Source of the DNA: Variovorax sp. JS1663
GTDB taxonomy: Bacteria; Pseudomonadota; Gammaproteobacteria; Burkholderiales; Burkholderiaceae_C
Assembly: GCF_002157355.1 (NCBI RefSeq)
Contig: NZ_LYMK01000001.1
Coordinates: forward strand, 342,303-406,302
Reading direction: 5' to 3'
DNA: 64,000 bases
Part shown: positions 56,701 to 64,000 of the stretch, one piece after another
Position numbering within the stretch: the stretch's first letter is position 1
Layout of the letters: every line of letters begins with the position of its first letter
Notes under the pieces: generated by a model
Told to the model about the DNA's origin: nothing
The model's database searches: none
The model's input: only the letters and a program-made list of their open reading frames with translations
Translations under genes and position numbers: made by a program

Positions 56701-57738
56701 TCAGGTCGGGCCGCAGCTTTCGCCGAACGCTCCTGCCGGCAGCTTCCAGCTTTCGACCACGATCGGCGCGTCCCAGGTCGTAGCCATCGCGCGCTCAACC
56801 CAGATGCCGACAGCCGCGGGGTAGGGAACGCCCTGATCGGCCATCTCGCCGACGGTGAGCTTGCGGTCGATCGTCACATCGAAGTTGTGTTCATAGGCAG
56901 CGATCCGGCCGAATGCGCGCGGCGCGATCGCGCGATTAGTAGCCCATTGGTGTTTCGAACCAAACACGCAAAATTGGCACGAAACACGTCCGTATCCAAG
57001 CTCGTACGCGGGATGAACTTGCAATCGATGCCGTTCAATGATAGCCCATACTTGCGCTTCGGACCAGCTGTGCACCGCCCGCCAGTGGTCGATGTGCCGG
57101 GCGAGCTTCCCGCCGCGGCCATCCGCGCGGTGCTGCTCGAACGTGGCGTAGCGCGCACGCGAACTGGATTCCTCGGCCCGTTCGCCGGTGACCACCAGCG
57201 TGCGCTGGTTCTGGAACTTCGGATCGTTGCGCAGGTACGCCACGCCGACGTCGATTTTGGACACGCTCGAGCACCAGCGGACACTCAGGGAGGCTGCCTT
57301 CTGCGGGAACTTGCGCCGCGTGCCGAGCGGGCCGTTGACGCCGCCGGTCTGAATGCGCTGGCCGTCCTTGTAGAAGACCACCGGCGCCGTTCGCGTCTCC
57401 TGCCTGCACATCTCGCGCTCGATCCCGCCCTCCCTCCACGACGTCTGATATTCCATGCCCAGGTGGCGCGCCAGGGCCTGGCCATAGGCCAGGGTCACGG
57501 GCCAATCCATCAGGCCGTCGCCCGCGGCCGGGTCACCGTCGACGTTGTGGTGGTGCAGTTCGATCCTGTTCGCCGGCACACCCAGCTCCAGCAGGTGGAG
57601 CACGGAGGCCAGGCTGTCCTTGCCCGTTGAGAAGAAGCAAACGATCCGGTCGTAGGACGCCAGATCTGGAATCCCCTCGTCGTTGATGTAGGCGAGGCCG
57701 TCTTCGGAAGTGGCGGTATCGATGGCGAGCAAGGTCAT
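56701..57738 (-). CDS. PP-loop ATPase, PAPS reductase / DndC-like
   Basis: 345 residues from ATG 57738. The PP-loop FFSTGKDS (residues 36-42) and following LHLLELGVPANRIELHHHNV match the PAPS-reductase/DndC superfamily, which adenylates and reduces or transfers sulphur. A C-terminal RVSCQFCVFG cysteine pair could hold a cluster. Members are frequent in phages and in phosphorothioation systems, but the other Dnd genes are not here. Plausible roles are sulphur transfer to DNA or tRNA. Confidence 0.8.
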   Translation of the reverse strand: MTLLAIDTATSEDGLAYINDEGIPDLASYDRIVCFFSTGKDSLASVLHLLELGVPANRIELHHHNVDGDPAAGDGLMDWPVTLAYGQALARHLGMEYQTSWREGGIEREMCRQETRTAPVVFYKDGQRIQTGGVNGPLGTRRKFPQKAASLSVRWCSSVSKIDVGVAYLRNDPKFQNQRTLVVTGERAEESSSRARYATFEQHRADGRGGKLARHIDHWRAVHSWSEAQVWAIIERHRLQVHPAYELGYGRVSCQFCVFGSKHQWATNRAIAPRAFGRIAAYEHNFDVTIDRKLTVGEMADQGVPYPAAVGIWVERAMATTWDAPIVVESWKLPAGAFGESCGPT

Positions 57739-57828
57739 GCAACCAGCATACGGACCGGATCCGCAATGGCGCTAGGACAGATCGAAAAAAAATGTCCGCG
57801 CCGATACCGCGGCGCGAACCGAGGATGC

Positions 57829-58656
57829 TCAGACCTCGACGATCAGTCTGGGGTTGAACGCGGGATTCAGCTCGGGCTTGAACGCGTTCGCGTAGCCACG
57901 GGGATTGCAAACGACCCGGGTGTTGCCGACCCGATAGTCCATGCTGTCATGCAAATGTCCGTGGATCCAGAGCCTGGGGACTTCGAAGAAGCTCTCAGGA
58001 AGCTCGTTCACGTACGCTGCCGAGATCCAGTCCGAAGCAAACTTTCGGTGGAGCGATCGGCGGTGCGGCGCATGATGTGTCACAACGACCGTGGGGCCCT
58101 CGAAGGGCTCGGCCATCTTCTCGGCGAGCCACTGGCGCTGCACGAGATGAAGCGCGGCGGAGTCCTCGGGCGTCAGGTGGCGCTTGCGCCGCTTGACTCT
58201 GTCGGGATAGCCGCTGCGGCCGACATTCTCGGCCACCCGGATGCACTTGTAGTCGCTCATCGTTCGCTGTGCGGCCTTCATGGCGCGAGCCACATCGGTA
58301 ACAGCGCCCGCATCGGTCTCGATCGTGAGCGAGAAGTCGGTCCACAGGGTCGTTCCAAGGAACCGTACGCCCTGGAGCACCGCCTCGCCCGGACTCAGTG
58401 CATAAACGTTGCTGGCAGCTGCTTGGCGCATGTCCGACAGCGCCGTGTCCATGACGCCGCCGTAGAACTCATGGTTGCCCGGCACAAAGATGATCGGTGT
58501 GTGCTCGGCGAAGTTGCCGGGCCGCTTCGCCCAGCGAAGCGCCTTTGCCGCGGTTGCCGCGATGTCGCCCGCCAGGATCACGGCGTCGACCTCGACAGCG
58601 GGCACGCGGAAGGTGCCGGAGTCGATGTGCAGGTCGGAGAGGACGAGGAGCTTCAT
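57829..58656 (-). CDS. Calcineurin-like metallophosphoesterase
   Basis: 275 residues from ATG 58656. Complete metal set: MKLLVLSDLHID, AVILAGDIAATA, FVPGNHEFYG, VVTHHAPH, IHGHLHDS. A second, less closely related phosphoesterase from the one at 55006. Genes of this kind on phages and plasmids often act as nucleotide or 2',3'-cyclic phosphate phosphodiesterases, which could serve RNA repair, but the substrate is not shown by sequence. Confidence 0.88.
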   Translation of the reverse strand: MKLLVLSDLHIDSGTFRVPAVEVDAVILAGDIAATAAKALRWAKRPGNFAEHTPIIFVPGNHEFYGGVMDTALSDMRQAAASNVYALSPGEAVLQGVRFLGTTLWTDFSLTIETDAGAVTDVARAMKAAQRTMSDYKCIRVAENVGRSGYPDRVKRRKRHLTPEDSAALHLVQRQWLAEKMAEPFEGPTVVVTHHAPHRRSLHRKFASDWISAAYVNELPESFFEVPRLWIHGHLHDSMDYRVGNTRVVCNPRGYANAFKPELNPAFNPRLIVEV

Positions 58657-58765
58657 GTGGCGATCAGCTTACGGGAGACGCTCCCGATCGCGCTAGGGCG
58701 GGGGGCGGCCGGCTTGCAAATCGGAGGCGTAGCATTCCGGGTAGTCTGTCCATGGAAGCGAACAG

Positions 58766-59431
58766 TTGTCATCGTTCAAGACCCAGGCGCTGCTGCGGCG
58801 CGTTGCCGCCCCCACCGGCCCGGAGCGTTCGTTCTGGAAGGCCGTTGGCGCCCTGGCGCAAGAGCCCAGGCCGAACTGGGGCCTCGATCTGCACGCGGGC
58901 CGGCAGCCCCTGGCGACCGACGCGTTCGTCTACCTGGTCGACACGAGCAATGTCTGGATCGCGGCCGCGGCGATCTCGCCGGCGCAGCTGGTCGCAGTGA
59001 GGGACGAGGTCGAGGGGGGCGACGGCCACGAGCTGCGCGCGCGCGCAGCCGTGGCCATGGCAAGCGCCAGCCAGGCCGTGCAGCCGAAGGAGGGATCGAT
59101 GGCGTCGCCGGAGACGCTGCAGGCGTTCGCTGCGGGCCTGCGCGCGATCGCCGCGGCGCCGGGGTTCATCGCCACGGCCGAGCAGTCACCGGAGCTCGAC
59201 AACTACCATTGGATTCTGCTGCTGTACCGCCGGGTCGACGGCGAGGTGGTCGCTGGGTTTGGCTACGTCGATGAACCGATACCCGGCATGCTCGATCGCG
59301 AGACGCTGGTCGAGTTCGTGGGGAACATGGTGGAGATGGATCTGACCGAGGACACGAGCGTCGGGGTTGCAGTGCGAGAGCATGGAGGCGTGGACCTCGC
59401 GGCCGCGCTGTCGCACGTTCGACCAGCCTGA
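58766..59431 (+). CDS. Unknown protein
   Basis: 221 residues from TTG 58766; no better start nearby. Two parts: residues 1-110 alpha/beta with DAFVYLVDTSNVWIAAAAIS, residues 115-221 with LDNYHWILLLYRRVDGEVVA. Ends SHVRPA, which could be a remote tail variant. No family recognised. Confidence 0.5.
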   Translation: MSSFKTQALLRRVAAPTGPERSFWKAVGALAQEPRPNWGLDLHAGRQPLATDAFVYLVDTSNVWIAAAAISPAQLVAVRDEVEGGDGHELRARAAVAMASASQAVQPKEGSMASPETLQAFAAGLRAIAAAPGFIATAEQSPELDNYHWILLLYRRVDGEVVAGFGYVDEPIPGMLDRETLVEFVGNMVEMDLTEDTSVGVAVREHGGVDLAAALSHVRPA

Positions 59432-59576
59432 AGCGTAATGAAAACGACCAGTCAACCGCGCAGCGGGCCGTGTCCTGAATCTGATCGCTCCGGCGCGAGG
59501 CTTTTCGGTCGCCTTGCTTCTCGGGGTCCTGGTGCGTCTGGGCGGGTAGCACCGGGTGAGCAACGCCGGGCCGGCT

Positions 59577-59735
59577 TTACGAGTCAGCAAGTCGTTCGAA
59601 GAGGGATTGGTTCTCCCTGTAGATCCGGCGCATCGTCGCGCGGATGGCGGCGGGTGAAGGTGATGGCCGCTTATCTTGCTTCGCTACCTTCGCCCGGAGC
59701 CGAGACAGTAGCTTGCGCCTGGCGCGCAGCTTCAT
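59577..59735 (-). CDS. Very small basic protein
   Basis: 52 residues from ATG 59735 with GGAGG at ideal distance; the start overlaps the upstream gene's stop as ATGA. Strongly basic (MKLRARRKLLSRLRAKVAK), then a helix ending NQSLFERLADS. Likely nucleic-acid or membrane associated by charge; no family recognised. An opposing plus-strand frame here is rejected. Confidence 0.6.
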   Translation of the reverse strand: MKLRARRKLLSRLRAKVAKQDKRPSPSPAAIRATMRRIYRENQSLFERLADS

Positions 59736-60010
59736 GGTGCCTCCTGAGGCTCACGCTTCTTCGGTTCGCGCGGCGGAACTGGTGATGGGCGGCGCGACGG
59801 TGCTGGCGACATACGGGTGTGATCGGTAACGCGGAACAGAATGAAGTGGGCCGACGCGGTCGCGCAAGGGCGACGGGCGAGTGCGGGGCCGCTGGTCAGA
59901 GCGTTGATCGAACGCGTGAGTTCAAGTTCCTCATGCACGCCCGAGCCCAGCCACGAGGGCATGCGGAGGAGAGTGGCGGAGCGGGAGAACAGGTCGATGG
60001 TGTCGGTCAT
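59732..60010 (-). CDS. Small protein, paralogue of the 61702-61911 gene at its N-terminus
   Basis: 92 residues from ATG 60010. The first 28 residues (IDLFSRSATLLRMPSWLGSG plus VHEELEL) match the other gene (DLFADSASILRMPSWLGPG). The C-terminal 60 residues are different and Pro/Arg-rich, so either a fusion or an old frameshift. Coupled to the basic mini-gene by ATGA. Confidence 0.55.
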   Translation of the reverse strand: MTDTIDLFSRSATLLRMPSWLGSGVHEELELTRSINALTSGPALARRPCATASAHFILFRVTDHTRMSPAPSRRPSPVPPREPKKREPQEAP

Positions 60011-60140
60011 GCGCCGATCGTACCGGGCGCGAGCGCTACGCTTCCCGGCGCTGGCTCAGCAGCACCCCTGGGCGCGCGGACTCTGAATCGGCTCCTTCGC
60101 GCTTTATAGTTCCACCACCACCTCTCATGACGATTTCGGC

Positions 60141-60956
60141 GTGACCAAACACCTCCTTCACCTCGCTCTGACTGCCATGCTTCTTGTAGGAGCCACTGCT
60201 GCGCCCCTAGCGTCCTTCGCCGCACCCGGCCAGGTTCTCGTGAGCTCAGCAAAGGGTGCGACCCCATATCAGTTTGACCTCCAGTTCATGTCGCTGTTCG
60301 AGTACCTGCTGGCAGACGATATCTCCGGCTTCATACGTGGCGATGAGACATTGCTTGGCCAAAGGCTCGATCTTGTTGTGACAACGCCAAAAGAGGTCGC
60401 AAAGATCTATGCCGACAACCAGGTTGCTGGAGATCAGAAGTTCTTCAGGAAGCGGCTGCTTCTGAGCGGAAAGATTGAAAGCATCAGCAGTGGCCTGGGT
60501 AACACACCCTACATCGTCTACCGGGATACAGGCCCGATCGGGGCTCAGGCGCACCTCTCTAGGGACCTTGCCCCTGCTGCAGCACAACTAAAAAAGGGCC
60601 AGTCCGTCGCGCTTGTCTGCAACGGAAAAGGCTCGGTTGCAGGCGTGCCCATGTTTGGCGACTGTCATTTCGCAGCGAGTATCGCGAAGGAAGAGGGCGC
60701 CAAGCTTGGCAAAGAGGTTGAGCGCTTCCTCAAAGGCGAAGCAACCACTCCGTCAGCGGTCCGCCTGACCGTTTCGGTCGAGGCGATGGCACGTGCTGTC
60801 GACGACAAGGTCGACTGTTCCAAGGGCTGTTCAAAGGCGATCAATCAAGCGCAGGCCAGCGACCCAAAGCGCATCGCCGAAATCATCGCGAAGATGCGAG
60901 CTGCCGGCCTGAAGATCGACGCTGAATCGGAGGCAAAGTTGGTGAAGGCAAAATAG
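60141..60956 (+). CDS. Secreted OB-fold (tRNA_anti-like) protein
   Basis: 271 residues from GTG 60141. Signal peptide HLALTAMLLVGATAAPLASFAA. A central segment EVAKIYADNQVAGDQKFFRK, then RLLLSGKIESISSGLG, is the tRNA_anti-like OB-fold of secreted bacterial proteins ('N-x-V-A-D-x-x-(F/Y)-x-x-K-x-(V/L)-x-(V/I)-x-G'). A His/Cys segment (GDCHFAAS) and a helical C-terminus follow. Periplasmic; function unknown. Confidence 0.65.
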   Translation: MTKHLLHLALTAMLLVGATAAPLASFAAPGQVLVSSAKGATPYQFDLQFMSLFEYLLADDISGFIRGDETLLGQRLDLVVTTPKEVAKIYADNQVAGDQKFFRKRLLLSGKIESISSGLGNTPYIVYRDTGPIGAQAHLSRDLAPAAAQLKKGQSVALVCNGKGSVAGVPMFGDCHFAASIAKEEGAKLGKEVERFLKGEATTPSAVRLTVSVEAMARAVDDKVDCSKGCSKAINQAQASDPKRIAEIIAKMRAAGLKIDAESEAKLVKAK

Positions 60957-61022
60957 CCCGGTGGCGGGCAGTCTACTTTGCTGCACGGTGGCTTCTGCGG
61001 TCAGCATAAACATCAGCAGCGG

Positions 61023-61238
61023 TCAATCGTCCGTGGCTCTGAGCTTCGCGAGTGCGGCTTGGCGCTGTTCCTCGGTACCGCCAAAGACGATGTCCTCGAA
61101 CGTGCCGTCGCTCTTGAAAACTCGGTGAGCCATGACGACGTCGTCCAACTCGCCGGCCTTCGCAGCAGCGAGGAGCCTCTCGAGATGCTCGACCACCGCT
61201 TCTTGACCCCATACCAGGGTTTTGCGTTCGGACTTCAT
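61023..61238 (-). CDS. Small unknown protein
   Basis: 71 residues from ATG 61238. Helical start (MKSERKTLVWGQEAVVEHLE) and a short beta unit (VFKSDGTFEDIVFGG). No family recognised. It lies 24 bases after the membrane-protein gene on the same strand. Confidence 0.5.
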   Translation of the reverse strand: MKSERKTLVWGQEAVVEHLERLLAAAKAGELDDVVMAHRVFKSDGTFEDIVFGGTEEQRQAALAKLRATDD

Positions 61239-61262
61239 GGGGCGGTTCCTAATGGGGCGTTT

Positions 61263-61583
61263 TCATGCGTCGACATCGACCAGATCTGCATGGCGATCGC
61301 GGTAGCGGTCGCGCAGCAGCGCGGTAGACCACCATAACAGAGCGACGTTCGCGCACAGCCCGATGCAGACGACCAGGGCGGCGCGGTCGGCGAACCCTTC
61401 GCCGAAGTCAAGGAGAAGAAGGGCGAGAGACCAGGGCAGGGCGCATAGGATCGCGACGGACAGCAGGATGCTTTGCTCGGTGGGGTGCAGTGTGGCCACC
61501 GCCAGGGCGAGTGCGAAGACCGAGCTCGCACCGGGCAACCACCATGCGTGGTGGTACCAGAGAGGGGCGCGAGTAGTGCTCAT
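61263..61583 (-). CDS. Small inner-membrane protein
   Basis: 106 residues from ATG 61583. Three hydrophobic segments (about 14-33 SVFALALAVATL, 40-58 SILLSVAILCALPWSLALLL, 68-88 ALVVCIGLCANVALLW) separated by short polar loops. Function unknown. Confidence 0.6.
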   Translation of the reverse strand: MSTTRAPLWYHHAWWLPGASSVFALALAVATLHPTEQSILLSVAILCALPWSLALLLLDFGEGFADRAALVVCIGLCANVALLWWSTALLRDRYRDRHADLVDVDA

Positions 61584-61701
61584 GACCCGAAATTGTGGGG
61601 CGGGTCGGCATGACACCGCCGCGAAGGATCGCACGTTGCACCGCGAAACTGCGATCTGTCGCGCGCCGCCCACAGAGCGTCGAGAGAAGGCGCTGTGCGG
61701 C

Positions 61702-61911
61702 CTACGCCCTGATGATTTCCACCGGGCCAGTGCCGGAGTAGACGGTTTCGCCAGTCTTCAGTGCGGTGACGGTCCAGCGCTCGCCGGGTGTGATGTTGTA
61801 GGCGCCCGGCTCGAATGGGAGATCGGTTTCCTCATGGACGCCCGGACCAAGCCAGGACGGCATGCGCAGAATGGACGCCGAGTCGGCGAAGAGGTCTTGG
61901 TTCATGGGCAT
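61702..61911 (-). CDS. Small protein with DLF-MPSWLG motif
   Basis: 69 residues from ATG 61911 (61905 possible). N-terminal DLFADSASILRMPSWLGPG is shared with the 59732 gene. The second half is a compact beta unit (NITPGERWTVTALKTGETV). No family recognised; the paralogy in two adjacent small operons supports both. Confidence 0.55.
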   Translation of the reverse strand: MPMNQDLFADSASILRMPSWLGPGVHEETDLPFEPGAYNITPGERWTVTALKTGETVYSGTGPVEIIRA

Positions 61912-62135
61912 TCGGTCGATCCTACCTGGGTCCAATTGCCGGATTCTGCATGCGATCCCCTGCCCCCTTGTGTGCGCCAGCCGGCCGGCGCTAAACTACC
62001 ACTAGCTGCCCAAGCCCGCCGTGCACCCGCATCCTGCGGAAGGTGAACCAGGGCCGGATCTTTCCCACCCGCTTTAGTACCTTGAACTGGGCGCGGCAAC
62101 GTGCACACCGCAACGCCCAAACGTTCGAGGTGATC

Positions 62136-63717
62136 ATGAGCACATCCCCATCCGAGGGCGCCGGTGCGCCCGCTGAAACCAATCTGGCCGAGTACGACGG
62201 GCCCTGGGACAAGCTGCGCGCACGGGTCGAGCCGCTGCTTGGCGATCTCGAAGTGCACATGGGCGAGCACTGGCATGTTGCGTTGGATCAGATCTTCACG
62301 AGGGCCGACCTGCGGGTGGCCGAGCGGCTGCGCTATCGAGGAAAATCTGACCGTCAGTGGTTCGCGGTTCGCCCGTTCCTTGCCACTAATCCCATCCATG
62401 ATTCTGATCTTCGGTGCGCTCCATCATTCGAAAAGGCCGTGGGGCATCTTGTCGAGGAGTGTCGCCGTCGCAGCACGCTTCCGACGGCAGTCAAGCTCGA
62501 TGCAGATAGGCAAACACTCGACCTGTGGTCTGGCGCGGAACTGATGTTCAGCGTGCGACCGATCGAGATGAGACGCGTCTCAGACGCAGCGCGCGAGCGG
62601 GCAGAAGGAACAATCATCGGGTTGCGAAAGTTTGACCATCCCGAGGCGGAATTGCTTAAGCGGGTGCACCGCTGGCCTGGTCTAGGAGGGGTCGCGCAAG
62701 AGAAGAACATGAAGCGTGGGCGAGCGGGGGCTCCATACCCTGCGGCTGAGTTCTGGCATCATCCAGTGCCTAAGGAATGGCTACTGTCGGCTCGCGCCCT
62801 CTGCGCCCGATGCGGCCGTCCAGATCCTGAGAGAAGCTTCCTGGAGTCGGTAGCGGCGGCGGCGTTAGACGCTCCTTCTTGGAACCACCTGGCGTCGCTG
62901 CATGGCGACCGAACATCCGAACTGGATGGGCCATGGTGCCTTCATGTGTACGCAGAGTCGGAGGCGGACCTTCAGGACCATGGCTTCTACTCGGACGCCA
63001 TTGACGCAGTAGCTGACTTGTTGACGCGCGCGCCAGCTGAGTTCATTGCGAAATGGCCGCGGGCCGAACTCCACTTCAGCGGCATGTCGGATCTTCCGTA
63101 CTACCAGTTCATGCGTCGCACCGGAAACGAACACCCGTTCGATTGGCCTGGCCCCACCGTCGGAGTGACTGCGATCGCGGATGTAGCTGAAACGGACGAG
63201 GAGGACTTCCTGGTGGATGTTGCTCGCGCACTTTCTTCCGTCGATCCTCGGCCCCTCGAGGCGCTCTTCGGCATCGGTAGAACGGACGAAGAGCGTCTTG
63301 GTCTGATCGACACCTGGGCCGGTGAGCATCCTTTGGTTAGCGATGGTCCATGGCGATTCACCACGTCTGGAACCCAAATGCAGTGCAAAGCTCTGGGCTC
63401 GCCGGTTCGACGAAGGCGGCAGGTGCATCGAACATGTCGGTGTTGCTGCCTATAAGGCGCAGCTATATCCGTGGCGTAGCCACCGGGTGCTGTGTGGCGA
63501 ATACGATGGAAAAGGTCCCGTAGCCATCTTCGAGAACCTTTCGAGTCCGACCTTGGAGAAGTTGGAGCATGTCCTACCGGCGCAAAGGCGATTGACGCGA
63601 GGGAAATGGGGGGATTGGCCGGGGTTCGACGAACCGGCTAGCGGGCCATATGTAGATCCGAGCTTCGCGAGCATTGTTGAGCGATTCGAAGCCGAGCGCA
63701 AAATCGATCCGCAGTAA
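62136..63717 (+). pseudogene. Unknown protein gene broken by a +1 frameshift near 63390
   Basis: From ATG 62136 (GAGGTG upstream) one frame runs to 63455 but ends in nonsense (SPVRRRRQVHRTC). The frame +1 to it, readable from about 63385, gives ALWARRFDEGGRCIEHVGVA, then AIFENLSSPTLEKLEHVLPA and so on to 63717. The two halves read as one protein of about 526 residues, disrupted near the CAAAGCTCTGGG sequence. One CxxC (ALCARCGRPDPE) is present mid-way. Mutation, programmed frameshift and sequence error cannot be told apart here. Confidence 0.65.
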
Positions 63718-63849
63718 AGCAAACCTCTCTTGCAGCAGTTGAAGGCCGCCACCGAATGCGGACTGCTTGTCCGCAGCGCGCATTCTTGGTATGCGTCTGG
63801 CCAAGTCACCTTGCCCCCGAGCGGGCGAGCGTGTAGCCGGTAACTGCGC

Positions 63850-64000
63850 TCAGGCAGACGGCTTCCAGCGGTGCGGCAGCAGGTCTTCGATTCGGCTGGC
63901 CGGTTGAGTCGTAAGCGTGCGACCGAGGCCCTCTTGAATGCGACGTACTGTATGAAGACGATCGTGTGATCGTGCTCGCCGAAGGATGGTGTGCACTTCA
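63850..64000 (-). pseudogene. C-terminal tail of an IS66-type transposase (partial, off right edge)
   Basis: The minus strand from the right edge reads HTVRRIQEGLGRTLTTQPAS then RIEDLLPHRWKPSA and a stop. The R-I-(D/E)-x-LLP-x-x-x-x-P ending is the one found at the C-terminus of IS66 TnpC proteins. Only about 50 residues are in view, so completeness cannot be judged. Confidence 0.45.

Noticed and set aside
59438..59785. 115-codon plus-strand frame
   Set aside because: Opposed by a minus-strand mini-gene with GGAGG and an ATGA overlap; the plus frame has no ribosome binding site and poor composition.

Overview
The window reads as part of a large accessory replicon (megaplasmid, ICE or jumbo-phage-like plasmid) of a high-GC Gram-negative bacterium. 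The IS630/IS66-type transposon sequences, lipobox proteins, HU and general codon habit fit Burkholderiales, but no marker here fixes the species. There are no rRNA genes, ribosomal proteins or central-metabolism operons. Instead there are many small unfamiliar proteins in tightly coupled operons, four DNA methyltransferases, a RecD2-like helicase, exonuclease VII, HNH nucleases, polyvalent-protein-type ADP-ribosyltransferase domains and a 27-gene tRNA array with an embedded HNH-RNA ligase fusion.

Layout. 0-5 kb: an AbiEi antitoxin running off the left edge, a GNAT acetyltransferase, a lipoprotein, and a methyltransferase plus GHKL-ATPase pair whose second gene is cut by an IS630 element. 5-14 kb: HU, an AT-richer island with a large secreted protein and a small Cys-rich secreted protein, a GNAT protein, and the RecD2-like helicase. 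14-26 kb: a plus-strand run of coupled small genes, at least four sharing one domain (family B). 26-31 kb: the minus-strand tRNA array with an HNH gene, a 66-residue ORF and the HNH-RNA ligase. 31-43 kb: a regulator and small genes, then a minus-strand run containing a second paralogous family (family A), a nucleotidyltransferase and ART pair, a methyltransferase, and exonuclease VII small and large subunits (the large one fused to DUF5710 across a frameshift). 43-58 kb: two paralogous orphan LuxR-type response regulators, methyltransferases, an alarmone-hydrolase-like HD protein, HNH, a DUF3693-type repressor, a PD-(D/E)XK-like protein, two metallophosphoesterases, a HAD protein and a PP-loop PAPS-reductase-like protein. 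58-64 kb: small secreted or unknown proteins, two duplicated short genes, a frameshifted gene and an IS66-like tail.

The most unusual signal is a shared C-terminal tail. More than twenty otherwise unrelated proteins, including the helicase and one methyltransferase, end in an acidic stretch followed by (E/A)-x-P-(R/K)-G or a close variant. It is written with many different codons and is missing from the HNH, secreted, IS and edge genes. In several cases the tail codons also carry the Shine-Dalgarno sequence and the start codon of the next gene. The second signal is the tRNA array: it covers nearly every amino acid (no Lys or Val found), its tRNAs carry coordinated departures from universally conserved positions, and it contains an RNA ligase. 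Together these suggest a translation-protection or tRNA-repair module.
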